Below are positions 23,195 to 30,102 of a stretch of 32,625 nucleotides of DNA, in pieces. The stretch covers positions 1 to 32,625 of the forward strand of contig JAIORV010000159.1 of NCBI GenBank assembly GCA_021107945.1. The letters are read 5' to 3'. This stretch comes from Vulcanimicrobiota bacterium (GTDB lineage: Bacteria; Vulcanimicrobiota; JAJTBE01). The notes below the pieces were generated by a model. It did no database searches. It saw nothing but the letters and a program-made list of their open reading frames with translations, and was not told the DNA's origin. Positions within the stretch are counted from its first letter, which is position 1; every line of letters starts with the position of its first letter. The position numbers and the translations under genes were made by a program.

Positions 23195-24497
23195 TTGTAA
23201 TCATTTTTTTTGAATCCCCATTTAATTCCACTTTTAAATCCCCTTTTGAATCCCCTTTCATTTCTACTGTTCTTATGGGGAATGGAAGATTTATTCCTTC
23301 TTTATTATACCTTGCATGCAATCGCTTTACAAATTCATTCCTGATGGAATAATGATCTGCATATTCCTTTATACGCAGAACCACAGTCATATTAATGCTT
23401 GAATCGGCAAATGTATGAAATCTAATCTCTGGGATAAAGTCCTTTACTCCTCCGTCCACCTCATTCATTAACTTTCTGACCACTTCTTTCGTTACCTTTT
23501 CCACATATGTAAGATTACTCTCATAACCGACTCCCACCGGGACAAGAATGGACATCTCTTTTTCAGGCCGACTATAATTTGATATTATTGTTTCAGCGAG
23601 TTTAGAATTGGGAATAATTATCATATAATCGGTCAGATCTTTAATCATGGTACTTCGCCATGTTATGTCCATAACATATCCTTCCTCGCCCGAGCTGAGC
23701 TTCACATACTGCCCCGGTTCCACCTCCTTGGATGCAATAATATAAAGCCCGGAGAAAAGATTCGAAAGGGTTTTTTGAAGTGCAAGTGCGACAGCAAGAC
23801 CGCCCACACCCATTGCAGTAAGTATTGGCGTTATGGATACACCCAAAGTATCCATCAGAACAAGGAAGCCCATTAAGTATATAAAGAGCCTGGTTATATT
23901 TCCAATAAGCGTGGTATGGGGAAGGACTTTAGCTACCTTTTCCAAATATTGTTTTTCCAGTGCAACGACAACCCTTGAGAAGATAATAGTCATGAAGATA
24001 ATCACAACTATAACAATCACCTTATGGATTATTTTAAGCTCACTTTCTCCGATATTTACATATAAGATTGACATGTAAAAGCCTGCCATTGTAAACACAA
24101 ATGTTATTAGACCCTTGAACGGAGTGGTGATTATTCTGAAACCTTCCCATTTGGCATTTTTGAACGATCTATTCAGTTCAGATCTTAAAACTATCTCAAG
24201 TATTAATCCCAGAATGAAGCCTCCAAATATAAGCGAAGCTATAATGAGATTTTTCTTTATCTGGCTTTTGTTCTGGAAAAATATATGAATGTCGAAGTCT
24301 ATCTTTTTTTCTGTTAAGTTAGGTGTTGATGTTGGAGTCGGCGTGAGTGTCGGTGTTGATGCCTGTAAGAATAAAGCTGACCCCGATATACCTGTGCCGA
24401 AATCGCAAAGAGAAGCTGACATGGCAAACCCTGTCAACAGTATGAAGAGTGCCAGCGTGAAGTGTGATATGTTTTTTAGTATATTATTGTTTTTCAT
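23187..24497 (-). CDS. MscS-family mechanosensitive channel
   Basis: 436 aa. A signal peptide (to about 28) and a TPTLTPTPTSTPN linker (48-60) lead to membrane helices at about 83-105, 125-147, 156-178 and 200-226. The pore helix and beta domain are clear: GVGGLAVALALQKTLSNLFSG near 230-250, EVEPGQYVKL at 258-267, GYVMDITWRST at 273-283, and IIIPNSKLAETIISNYSR at 293-310. The C-terminal domain ends with a charged tail with repeated GDS-K units. No strong ribosome site precedes ATG 24497. It shares low complexity linker and fold with the next gene, suggesting an old duplication, though the two are very different in length. Confidence 0.92.
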   Translation of the reverse strand: MKNNNILKNISHFTLALFILLTGFAMSASLCDFGTGISGSALFLQASTPTLTPTPTSTPNLTEKKIDFDIHIFFQNKSQIKKNLIIASLIFGGFILGLILEIVLRSELNRSFKNAKWEGFRIITTPFKGLITFVFTMAGFYMSILYVNIGESELKIIHKVIVIVVIIFMTIIFSRVVVALEKQYLEKVAKVLPHTTLIGNITRLFIYLMGFLVLMDTLGVSITPILTAMGVGGLAVALALQKTLSNLFSGLYIIASKEVEPGQYVKLSSGEEGYVMDITWRSTMIKDLTDYMIIIPNSKLAETIISNYSRPEKEMSILVPVGVGYESNLTYVEKVTKEVVRKLMNEVDGGVKDFIPEIRFHTFADSSINMTVVLRIKEYADHYSIRNEFVKRLHARYNKEGINLPFPIRTVEMKGDSKGDLKVELNGDSKKMITND

Positions 24498-24523
24498 AGT
24501 TACATTTATCTGGGATTCAATTC

Positions 24524-24590
24524 ACCACGAAGACACGAAGGACACGGAGATTTTAATTTATATTCTTCGTGCTCTCCGTGGCTCCGTGGT
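24524..24590. repeat. Imperfect inverted repeat of ACCACGGAG type
   Basis: ACCACGAAGACACGAAGG (from 24524) and a segment ending CTCCGTGGCTCCGTGGT (to 24590) are imperfect reverse complements with an AT-rich middle. The gap holds no gene. Similar phrases (CACCACGGAGGACAC, CTCTGCGGTCTCCGCG) recur at 29376 and 29472. Confidence 0.65.
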
Positions 24591-24619
24591 AAAAAAAACT
24601 TCTGACCTCCGACTTCAAA

Positions 24620-26584
24620 TTACCACTCCATTATCCCGAATCCCTCCGCGGGGATATAGAAATACCTCTTGTCTTTCTCGGTTTTAATGGGCTTATCAAG
24701 ATTATGTCCTCCTATGCTCCGAACATCTACCTTGATTTTCTTCTTATCCATATCTTTTGGAAGATGCATTTTCTTCTTATCGGTCGCCCAATTCTTCACA
24801 AGAAGGATGTTTTTGCCGGTTTCACTTGTGAATTTTTTCCTCTGAAGCACAGGTTGCAGGACTGAACAGTCGATTATTGCAGGTAATGTGAGAAGCAAAC
24901 CTCTGTATCTCACTCCGACAGTATGGTAACCGGGTTTCAGTTTGACAGGCTCGATAACTGTCTTCATCAGCATGAAAGGTTCGCCTACTGCTCCGCCAAG
25001 GGGGACAAGAAGAATGGGACCGCCGTCAATCCTGACATTGACGGCAACTGCCGATGAATAAAGAAGTTGTTTCTGGAATGAGAGAAGCATAAAATAATCA
25101 TCTTCCCGGTCAACTGTAAATTTATGCCAGAATGTATTTTTGCGACGAATTATTACAACTTTCCCCTTGCTGTCATGAGAATATTCCCATTCCTTCACCT
25201 CGAAATCCTCGTTTACCGCTCTTCCTTCTTCTGATTCCAGAACGGCAAAAGCATGTGTATATTCAGGCTTGCAGGACAGGTAATCCTGCCCCGGAGTATC
25301 ATATACCGCCATTAATGAGAGAAGGGCGGCGGCGGTTCCCATCAAGCTTTTGGTATCATTCACGCCGTCTTTAAAGATTTTTGTGTAACAGGAGCCATCT
25401 ACGGGAAAATAGACAGGTTTTTTGGTGGGATTATTATGAAAAAACCACGCGGCACAAATACCGGCGACCTTTGCAAATTTCTCGTCGCCTGTTACACGGT
25501 AAAGAGCGTTGAAATTCTCCGTGAGAGTATATGCGCCAATGGGAGACTGGGGAAACAGATCAGGGTGAGGATAGAACCCCTCAATGGGTCCGTAGGATGT
25601 TACAAGGTGCATCAGAAAGCCTGTGCCTTCTTTTTCCGCTTCCTTTATCCAGATATTTCTCTTGAAAGATTTGCCGCCGAACGCCAGTGCCGCGGTCTGA
25701 AAGGCATTTGCTGTCTTCCATATTGTGGGAAGGTCTGAATATGTAAGGTGGGCATACTGTGGGAACCTGTCTTTCTCGATATTCTTGAATTCCATTATTC
25801 CCTGTCCCAATTCCTTGGCAACCCGTCCCAGAACATGGTATTCGGCTCCATCATAAAACTTGCTCATTCCAATAAGATACATCGCCGACAGGTCGCCCCT
25901 GCCTAATATAAGCCAGGCGGGGATTTTCATCTTCTGGTATTTTACATAATTCCCAAACCCCGAATCGGGATTTTGAACAATCTTTTTTATATTGGAAAAA
26001 ACCTGGAGAAATGAGTCTTCCAATTGGTTGTAATCACCGGGTCTTGACTTTCTTAACACCCTGGAACCCTCGGCAAGAGCCATAAATGCATAAGCTGTAT
26101 GCTCCTCAAGGTTGCATCCTGCAAGAGGTTTCTCCTTGATAATATTGCCGTTCTTACCAAGGTATTTATAAAAGCAGCCATTGTCTCCTTGCATATGGTA
26201 CAGGAAATTATAGGCGGCAAGAGCGTTTTTAAGGCTTTTTTCATTCTTGAATATCTCGTAATGCTTTATATATGTCATCGCAACAAGAGCAGTTTCATAT
26301 GTCGAAGCGAGAATATTCTTTTCCTTCAGGGACTTGTCGGTTGTTTCCCAGATGGTCAATTTTGTGCCGTCAGGTACTTTTATTATTTTCTTCCTGGAAT
26401 CCATGAATTTCAGGTTGATTAAATCCCATTTTTTTACATTCGATTTTTGGGACTTTTTTTTATCCGACTGATACTTGTACTTTGATTTCACAGTGCCACA
26501 TAAACCAATTTTTAATAATGACAAGACTAAGATAAGTATTAAAAAAATTACCCGGGTTATTTTTCCCGGATTCTTGAACCTCAT
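24620..26584 (-). CDS. Exported alpha/alpha-toroid (six-hairpin glycosidase-like) protein
   Basis: 654 aa. The signal peptide (residues 10-30) ends near ...SLLKIGLCG. Residues about 85-440 show repeating helix hairpins with phrases such as STYETALVAMTYIKHYEIF, KNALAAYNFLYHMQGDNGCFYKY, EEHTAYAFMALAEGSRVL, ANAFQTAALAFGG and TENFNALYRVTGDEKFAKVA, typical of six-hairpin glycosidases and related toroids. Residues about 470-654 form a beta-rich C-terminal domain. Candidate acids such as Glu/Asp in QGDNGCFY and NLEEHTAY could be catalytic, but no known family was identified. It lies upstream of the MscS operon, separated by 122 bp with an inverted repeat. Confidence 0.7.
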   Translation of the reverse strand: MRFKNPGKITRVIFLILILVLSLLKIGLCGTVKSKYKYQSDKKKSQKSNVKKWDLINLKFMDSRKKIIKVPDGTKLTIWETTDKSLKEKNILASTYETALVAMTYIKHYEIFKNEKSLKNALAAYNFLYHMQGDNGCFYKYLGKNGNIIKEKPLAGCNLEEHTAYAFMALAEGSRVLRKSRPGDYNQLEDSFLQVFSNIKKIVQNPDSGFGNYVKYQKMKIPAWLILGRGDLSAMYLIGMSKFYDGAEYHVLGRVAKELGQGIMEFKNIEKDRFPQYAHLTYSDLPTIWKTANAFQTAALAFGGKSFKRNIWIKEAEKEGTGFLMHLVTSYGPIEGFYPHPDLFPQSPIGAYTLTENFNALYRVTGDEKFAKVAGICAAWFFHNNPTKKPVYFPVDGSCYTKIFKDGVNDTKSLMGTAAALLSLMAVYDTPGQDYLSCKPEYTHAFAVLESEEGRAVNEDFEVKEWEYSHDSKGKVVIIRRKNTFWHKFTVDREDDYFMLLSFQKQLLYSSAVAVNVRIDGGPILLVPLGGAVGEPFMLMKTVIEPVKLKPGYHTVGVRYRGLLLTLPAIIDCSVLQPVLQRKKFTSETGKNILLVKNWATDKKKMHLPKDMDKKKIKVDVRSIGGHNLDKPIKTEKDKRYFYIPAEGFGIMEW

Positions 26585-26944
26585 ATTCGTACACAGCCTT
26601 TCGTTGGGTGTTTTGGAATTGTATCTTTTTCCCTGAATGCATACAAAATCCTTTTCCCATGCATATGGTATGCCCTCGAACCTGACGGGAAAACTGCCGG
26701 GGAAGTGAATAAATGAATGCCGATATAGTCCGAATTGGGTAGCGAAAAGTAACCGCCCCTGTTGGTCTCAGGGATTATTGGTGATTCAAAATATCTTTAC
26801 CGGTGTGTAATAAACCCTGATATAATTTAACATTTTATTAATAAAGAATTGATTGTTAATTCAAGAGTCTTATGATATAATACTTTACTAATAGAAGAAA
26901 CTTATTTTTTTAGTCCTATTGTATTAACATAGGAGATGATTAAC
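26585..26944 (+). other. 360-bp divergent intergenic region
   Basis: It separates the exported toroid gene (leftward) from the first small paralog (rightward). The right end holds a good sigma-70 promoter (26853-26881) and AGGAG at 26931-26935. The middle contains a CCCTG/CAGGG hairpin with a 7-nt loop near 26757-26773 and the phrase GGTAGCGAAAAGTAACC, for which no riboswitch class could be matched. No reading frame with coding features was seen. Confidence 0.6.
26853..26881 (+). promoter_or_regulatory. Sigma-70 promoter of paralog 1
   Basis: TTGTTA (26853-26858), 17-bp spacer, TATAAT (26876-26881). The same region is duplicated upstream of paralog 2 with TAAAAT as -10. Confidence 0.7.
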
Positions 26945-27535
26945 ATGAAGCTCAGATCAAATACACAGTCTGCTATACCCGCTCCGAAAAGTGACCTTTC
27001 AAAGACCGGGAAAAAGGAACCGGTTTACGCAATCAAGGATAAGGTTGACGATCTTCGTAAGAAAGAAAAGGATCTTGGCGAGGATATTAATAAACTCAAA
27101 GAAATGGGTGTAAAGAAGTGGTGGAAAGGTAAGCAAGCCAAGCCTAGAAAATTGCTTGCAGGAATAATTGGTTCCGTAGGGATTCTTGGAATGTCGGCTC
27201 TTATATTTGCGTCGGGAGGCTCCGCAGCAGGTTTCTTGCTTTCGATGGCTGTGGTGGTAGGTATTCCAATGACATGCCTGATGCTCAATAGCCAATCAAG
27301 CGATAAACATCTGGAATCGGCCAGACAGGACGCATATGATACCGAGGTGGAAAAAGCTGAACAAGAACTGCGGAAAGACCATGAGTACCTGGAGCGGTGG
27401 GAAGAGAATAAAGATGCTGCCGATAAGATCGTGGAGGCTTCAATAACAATCAAAGAGGGCTCAAGTGTCTCCGAGATTATCAACGAAGAGAAAAGCGTAA
27501 CCATCGGGGGGATAAAGTTGAAGAAAAGGAGATAA
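26945..27535 (+). CDS. Small two-helix membrane protein, paralog 1, unknown family
   Basis: 196 aa from ATG 26945. ATG 26936 touches the AGGAG site and is rejected. N-terminal 58 residues are polar and Lys-rich with a coiled-coil part (KDKVDDLRKKEKDLGEDINKLKEM). Two membrane helices follow (about 70-89 and 95-114) with a Gly-rich turn, then a charged coiled coil (117-165) and a conserved tail with EIINEEKSVTIGGIKLKKRR. No signal peptide, so both ends probably face the cytoplasm. A 191-aa paralog follows. Ends are nearly identical between the two, even in DNA, while the centre is strongly diverged. No known family was recognised. A hairpin membrane anchor for a complex is a guess. Confidence 0.72.
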   Translation: MKLRSNTQSAIPAPKSDLSKTGKKEPVYAIKDKVDDLRKKEKDLGEDINKLKEMGVKKWWKGKQAKPRKLLAGIIGSVGILGMSALIFASGGSAAGFLLSMAVVVGIPMTCLMLNSQSSDKHLESARQDAYDTEVEKAEQELRKDHEYLERWEENKDAADKIVEASITIKEGSSVSEIINEEKSVTIGGIKLKKRR

Positions 27536-27542
27536 TCAATAG

Positions 27543-27655
27543 AAAAACGGAGCCGGCAAGTGCCAGGAACGGTATCCCATAGGATCAGGAAAGAATCTCC
27601 AGGATTCCCCCTGCCCCATATGCGGCGGAACGGGAAAGACATTAACTTGTAGTAT
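27543..27655 (+). other. Spacer present only after paralog 1
   Basis: Both paralogs end in TAATCAAT and then reach CCTGCCG, but paralog 1 has about 113 extra bases between. One plus frame within it reads SPCPICGGTGKTLTC, a zinc-ribbon-like phrase, but without a start codon. It may be a gene scrap lost from the second copy by deletion. Confidence 0.4.
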
Positions 27656-27676
27656 CATCCTGCCGCCCTGTCTGAT

Positions 27677-27738
27677 CTATTTCTTCAAAATTCTACCCAC
27701 AGGTCCTTTAAGATCCAACATTTCATTTAGTTTCTTAT
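27677..27738 (-). pseudogene. 3'-end fragment of the DUF3298 gene
   Basis: The 65 bp at 27674-27738 match 28419-28483 except at two positions. On the minus strand it encodes KKLNEMLDLKGPVGRILKK and a stop, the last 19 codons of the intact gene at 28422-29165 with two changes. It was copied along with the paralog by a tandem duplication. It is not expressed as protein. Confidence 0.9.
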
Positions 27739-27760
27739 TTCAAGAGCTTTATGATAAAAT
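27732..27760 (+). promoter_or_regulatory. Duplicated promoter of paralog 2
   Basis: TTCTTA (27732-27737), 17-bp spacer and TAAAAT (27755-27760) align with the paralog 1 promoter. The -35 lies inside the duplicated gene fragment, so it was built at the duplication joint. Both boxes are weaker than those of paralog 1. Confidence 0.5.
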
Positions 27761-27830
27761 ATTTTATCAACAGAAGAAACTTATTTTTTAGATCTAATTT
27801 ATTAACATATTATCCTGGGAGATGATTGAC

Positions 27831-28406
27831 ATGAAGCTCAGATCAAATACACAGTCTGCTATACCCGCTCCGAAAAATGACCTTTCAAAAACCGGGAAAA
27901 AGGAGCCGGGCTACACAATCAAGGATAAGGTTGATGATCTTCATAAAGAAGAAGATAATCTTGGCGAGGATATAAACAAGCTCAAAGAAATGGGTGTAAA
28001 GAAGCGGGAGAAAAGCAAGAAGAACAATAAGGTAGGCATGCTTGCGGGCATACTCGGAACCGTAGGGTGTTTCACCTTAGCGGCGGTTGCCCACGCGGCA
28101 GGAGGTTCCATAGGGGGAGTCCTTCCTCTTATTGCAATGATCGGTCTTCCATGGACATTCCTGATACTCACGAGTCGTTCAAACCAGCAAAATCGGGAAG
28201 CGGTCAAACATGACTCAGAGGCAGAAAACGTTAAACAACAACAGCAGGAAGTCCATAAAAGCCGGGAGTGGTGGGAAGAGAAGAAAGTGACTGCCGATAA
28301 AATTGTGGAGGCTTCAAAAAACAGAGATGACTCAAGTGTCCCCGAGATTATCAACGAAGAGAAAAGCGTAACCATCGGTGGGATAAAGTTGAAGAAAAGG
28401 AGATAA
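27831..28406 (+). CDS. Small two-helix membrane protein, paralog 2
   Basis: 191 aa from ATG 27831, with GGGAG at 27817-27821. ATG 27822 touches that site. Layout equals paralog 1: Lys-rich N-terminus with coiled coil, two membrane helices (about 68-90 and 93-111), a Gln-rich charged helix (QQQQEVHKSREWWEEKK), and the constant tail. The first 50 and last 25 residues are almost unchanged, but the membrane and following coil are replaced at more than half of positions. The single cysteine lies in the first helix rather than the second. It converges on the DUF3298 gene with 15 bp between stops. No terminator hairpin was seen. Confidence 0.72.
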   Translation: MKLRSNTQSAIPAPKNDLSKTGKKEPGYTIKDKVDDLHKEEDNLGEDINKLKEMGVKKREKSKKNNKVGMLAGILGTVGCFTLAAVAHAAGGSIGGVLPLIAMIGLPWTFLILTSRSNQQNREAVKHDSEAENVKQQQQEVHKSREWWEEKKVTADKIVEASKNRDDSSVPEIINEEKSVTIGGIKLKKRR

Positions 28407-28421
28407 TCAATCCTGCCGGAT

Positions 28422-29165
28422 CTATTTCTTCAAAATTCTACCCACAGGTCCTTTAGGATCCAATATTTCATTTAGTTTCTTATATGGGACCAGGACTTTT
28501 CGCACACCAGCCGCATAGCAATCAACCTGGTACGGTGGGAACAGAATGAGAATTCCCTTGTCGGTGAGAATAAAACATTTATAGTTTTTCGCTTCCGCCT
28601 TCGCTCCATCTCTGATCCACTTTTCATCTGTATGCTTTGTTTTTATGAGCTGAGCAATACAGTATTTTGAGATCCGAGCCAGGTATTTTGATTTAGGCTT
28701 GAAAAGGTCTTTCAACTCCACCTTTTCCCCGCTTTTCAGATCAAAGGTCAGCGTATAAAACAACGGGTTCGGATGCGCACCCCCGGTAAATTCTCCGCCT
28801 CTCATAATAACACATATGATGTCATTCTTCTGATATTTGATTTCATACGCTATATCAAGATTCCAGGGAAGTCTTAATTTCGGAGTTGATGCCTTCGCCT
28901 TCTTATAATCCTCTTTAAATCCCTTCGCCTGGTTGTCGATATATTTCTTGATCCCGGCGTTGAATTTCTCCTGAGATTTCTTATTTTTATAATTTACAAG
29001 TCGGGGGTATTCGGCCTTGATGGAATATTGATCGCCCTTTTCCTTGAATACTTTCTTCTCGGTCTTGATTGATGCGGCATTGACCGGGCAAGATTGGGCG
29101 AATATGATGAATAACATTGCCAGTACCACCGTAATTATGGGGAGATATTTCCATGTTTTATTCAT
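28422..29165 (-). CDS. Exported DUF4163/DUF3298 (RsiV/PdaC-like) protein
   Basis: 247 aa, ATG at 29165 with GGAGG 8 nt upstream. A signal peptide ends near PVNAAS (residue 31). Residues 35-120 are like DUF4163, and residues about 120-240 are DUF3298: GGEFTGGAHPNPLFYTLTFDLKSGEKVELKDLFK, then a C-terminal part with FILTDKGILILFPPYQVDCYAAGVRKVLVPYKKL. Similar domains occur in the anti-sigma factor RsiV, which binds lysozyme, and in the deacetylase PdaC. No deacetylase or anti-sigma helix is fused here, so it is probably an envelope or lysozyme-binding protein. Its 3' end was copied between the two paralogs. Confidence 0.85.
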   Translation of the reverse strand: MNKTWKYLPIITVVLAMLFIIFAQSCPVNAASIKTEKKVFKEKGDQYSIKAEYPRLVNYKNKKSQEKFNAGIKKYIDNQAKGFKEDYKKAKASTPKLRLPWNLDIAYEIKYQKNDIICVIMRGGEFTGGAHPNPLFYTLTFDLKSGEKVELKDLFKPKSKYLARISKYCIAQLIKTKHTDEKWIRDGAKAEAKNYKCFILTDKGILILFPPYQVDCYAAGVRKVLVPYKKLNEILDPKGPVGRILKK

Positions 29166-29234
29166 AATAATTCCTCCAATTTAATATAATCTATCCTGTT
29201 CTCTATAATTTTTCTCCGAGTTCTCCGCGATTTT

Positions 29235-29268
29235 TGTGGAGAAAATACCTCTGTGGAGAAAATACCTC
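29235..29268. repeat. 17-bp perfect tandem duplication
   Basis: TGTGGAGAAAATACCTC occurs twice without gap at 29235-29251 and 29252-29268. Confidence 0.9.
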
Positions 29269-29302
29269 TTTTGAAGACCGTACTTCTAACTTCCGTGATG
29301 AG

Positions 29303-29380
29303 GGTATCGAAAAACCTCAAAATCTCGTTTATTTTCCATTTCCAGCTTCCCTTTTCTCGTTTCCCATTTCTCATTCACCA
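29303..29380. repeat. Dispersed intergenic repeat with CCCGTTT runs, copy 2
   Basis: The first 17 bases are identical to 5914-5930, followed by a pyrimidine-rich tract ending TCATTCACCA. The tract has decayed more than in copy 1. Confidence 0.7.
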
Positions 29381-29616
29381 CGGAGGACACAAAAAGGATA
29401 AAAGAAAAAAGAAATTGGAAAATGGATCCGTTATCCTTATTCCTCCTTCCCACTCCCATCTGGAAAAATCAATATTTTTTCTCCGGTTATCCTCTGCGGT
29501 CTCCGCGCCTGCACTGAACTTGTTTCAGCGAACTCTGCGGTTGAAAAACCACCTGTTCGATAGTCTCTAATCCATCCTCCATTTTCCACAATCCATTATC
29601 CTTTTTCCAGGCAAAA

Positions 29617-30069
29617 TCACTGACTATCGGGAAGCTCAACTATATCGAGCCAGTACTGACCTATTGTCCTGATAATTTCCACCAACTCATTAAAGCTCGT
29701 CGGTTTCTTTATATATGAATTGGCTCCAAGGTCATAGCTTTGCAATATGTCATCTTCAAGCCCGGATACGGTCAAAACCAGGACAGGGATATTTCTTAGA
29801 TTTTCATGCGTCTTTATTTCTTTTAAAGCCTCTCTCCCATCTTTCCGGGGCATGTTGAGATCCAGCAGTATCAGTCCGGGTCTGGGTGAATCCTCCGGAT
29901 TTTTGTACTCCCCATGACGCAAGAGATAATCCATTAACTCCTCGCCGTTTTTTACCCTGTATAATGGATTGAGAAGACGCGCTTCCTGGAACGCTTCCAT
30001 GGTGAGCATGTAGTCATCATCATCATCATCTGCCATCAAGATAACCACCGATTTATGATCAGACTCCAT
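29617..30069 (-). CDS. Single-domain response regulator, Rcp1-like
   Basis: 150 aa, ATG with AAAGGAAG 7 nt upstream. The receiver domain has an acidic cluster at 14-19 (six Asp, a CAT-rich tract on the plus strand), phospho-acceptor D70 in LILLDLNMP, T100 and K122. The long insertion before the acceptor (NGEELMDYLLRHGEYKNPEDSPRP) is typical of Rcp1-type receivers that pair with phytochrome-like kinases. There is no output domain, so it acts through protein contacts or a phosphorelay. It is 33 bp after the kinase gene in transcription order. Confidence 0.93.
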   Translation of the reverse strand: MESDHKSVVILMADDDDDDYMLTMEAFQEARLLNPLYRVKNGEELMDYLLRHGEYKNPEDSPRPGLILLDLNMPRKDGREALKEIKTHENLRNIPVLVLTVSGLEDDILQSYDLGANSYIKKPTSFNELVEIIRTIGQYWLDIVELPDSQ

Positions 30070-30102
30070 CAGGTACTTCCTTTTTTTGTTAATATGATTA
30101 CA

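Larger units (their letters stand above)
29166..29616. other. 451-bp repeat-rich intergenic region
   Basis: No gene was seen. It contains a 17-bp perfect tandem duplication (29235-29268), the CCCGTTT-family repeat (29303-29380), CACCACGGAGGACAC (from 29376), a segment with CTCTGCGGTCTCCGCG (29472-29487), and a GATGGA-type stretch on the minus strand (29568-29610). Several frames of 70-105 codons arise only from these repeats. Confidence 0.7.

Noticed and set aside
24289-24687. 132-codon plus-strand frame
   Set aside because: It is antisense to the start of the MscS gene and crosses the inverted repeat; composition is that of a shadow frame.
26660-26780. Possible tRNA or c-di-GMP riboswitch (GGTTCGAGGGC on the minus strand; GGTAGCGAAAAGTAACC on the plus strand)
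   Set aside because: Neither has the other arms or conserved bases needed: no acceptor or anticodon stem for a tRNA, and no first-helix sequence of a GEMM riboswitch.
27025-27642. 205-codon minus-strand frame, with a 144-codon partner over paralog 2
   Set aside because: Both are antisense to the paralogs and mirror their codons. The sense genes have ribosome sites, promoters and sensible domain layout.
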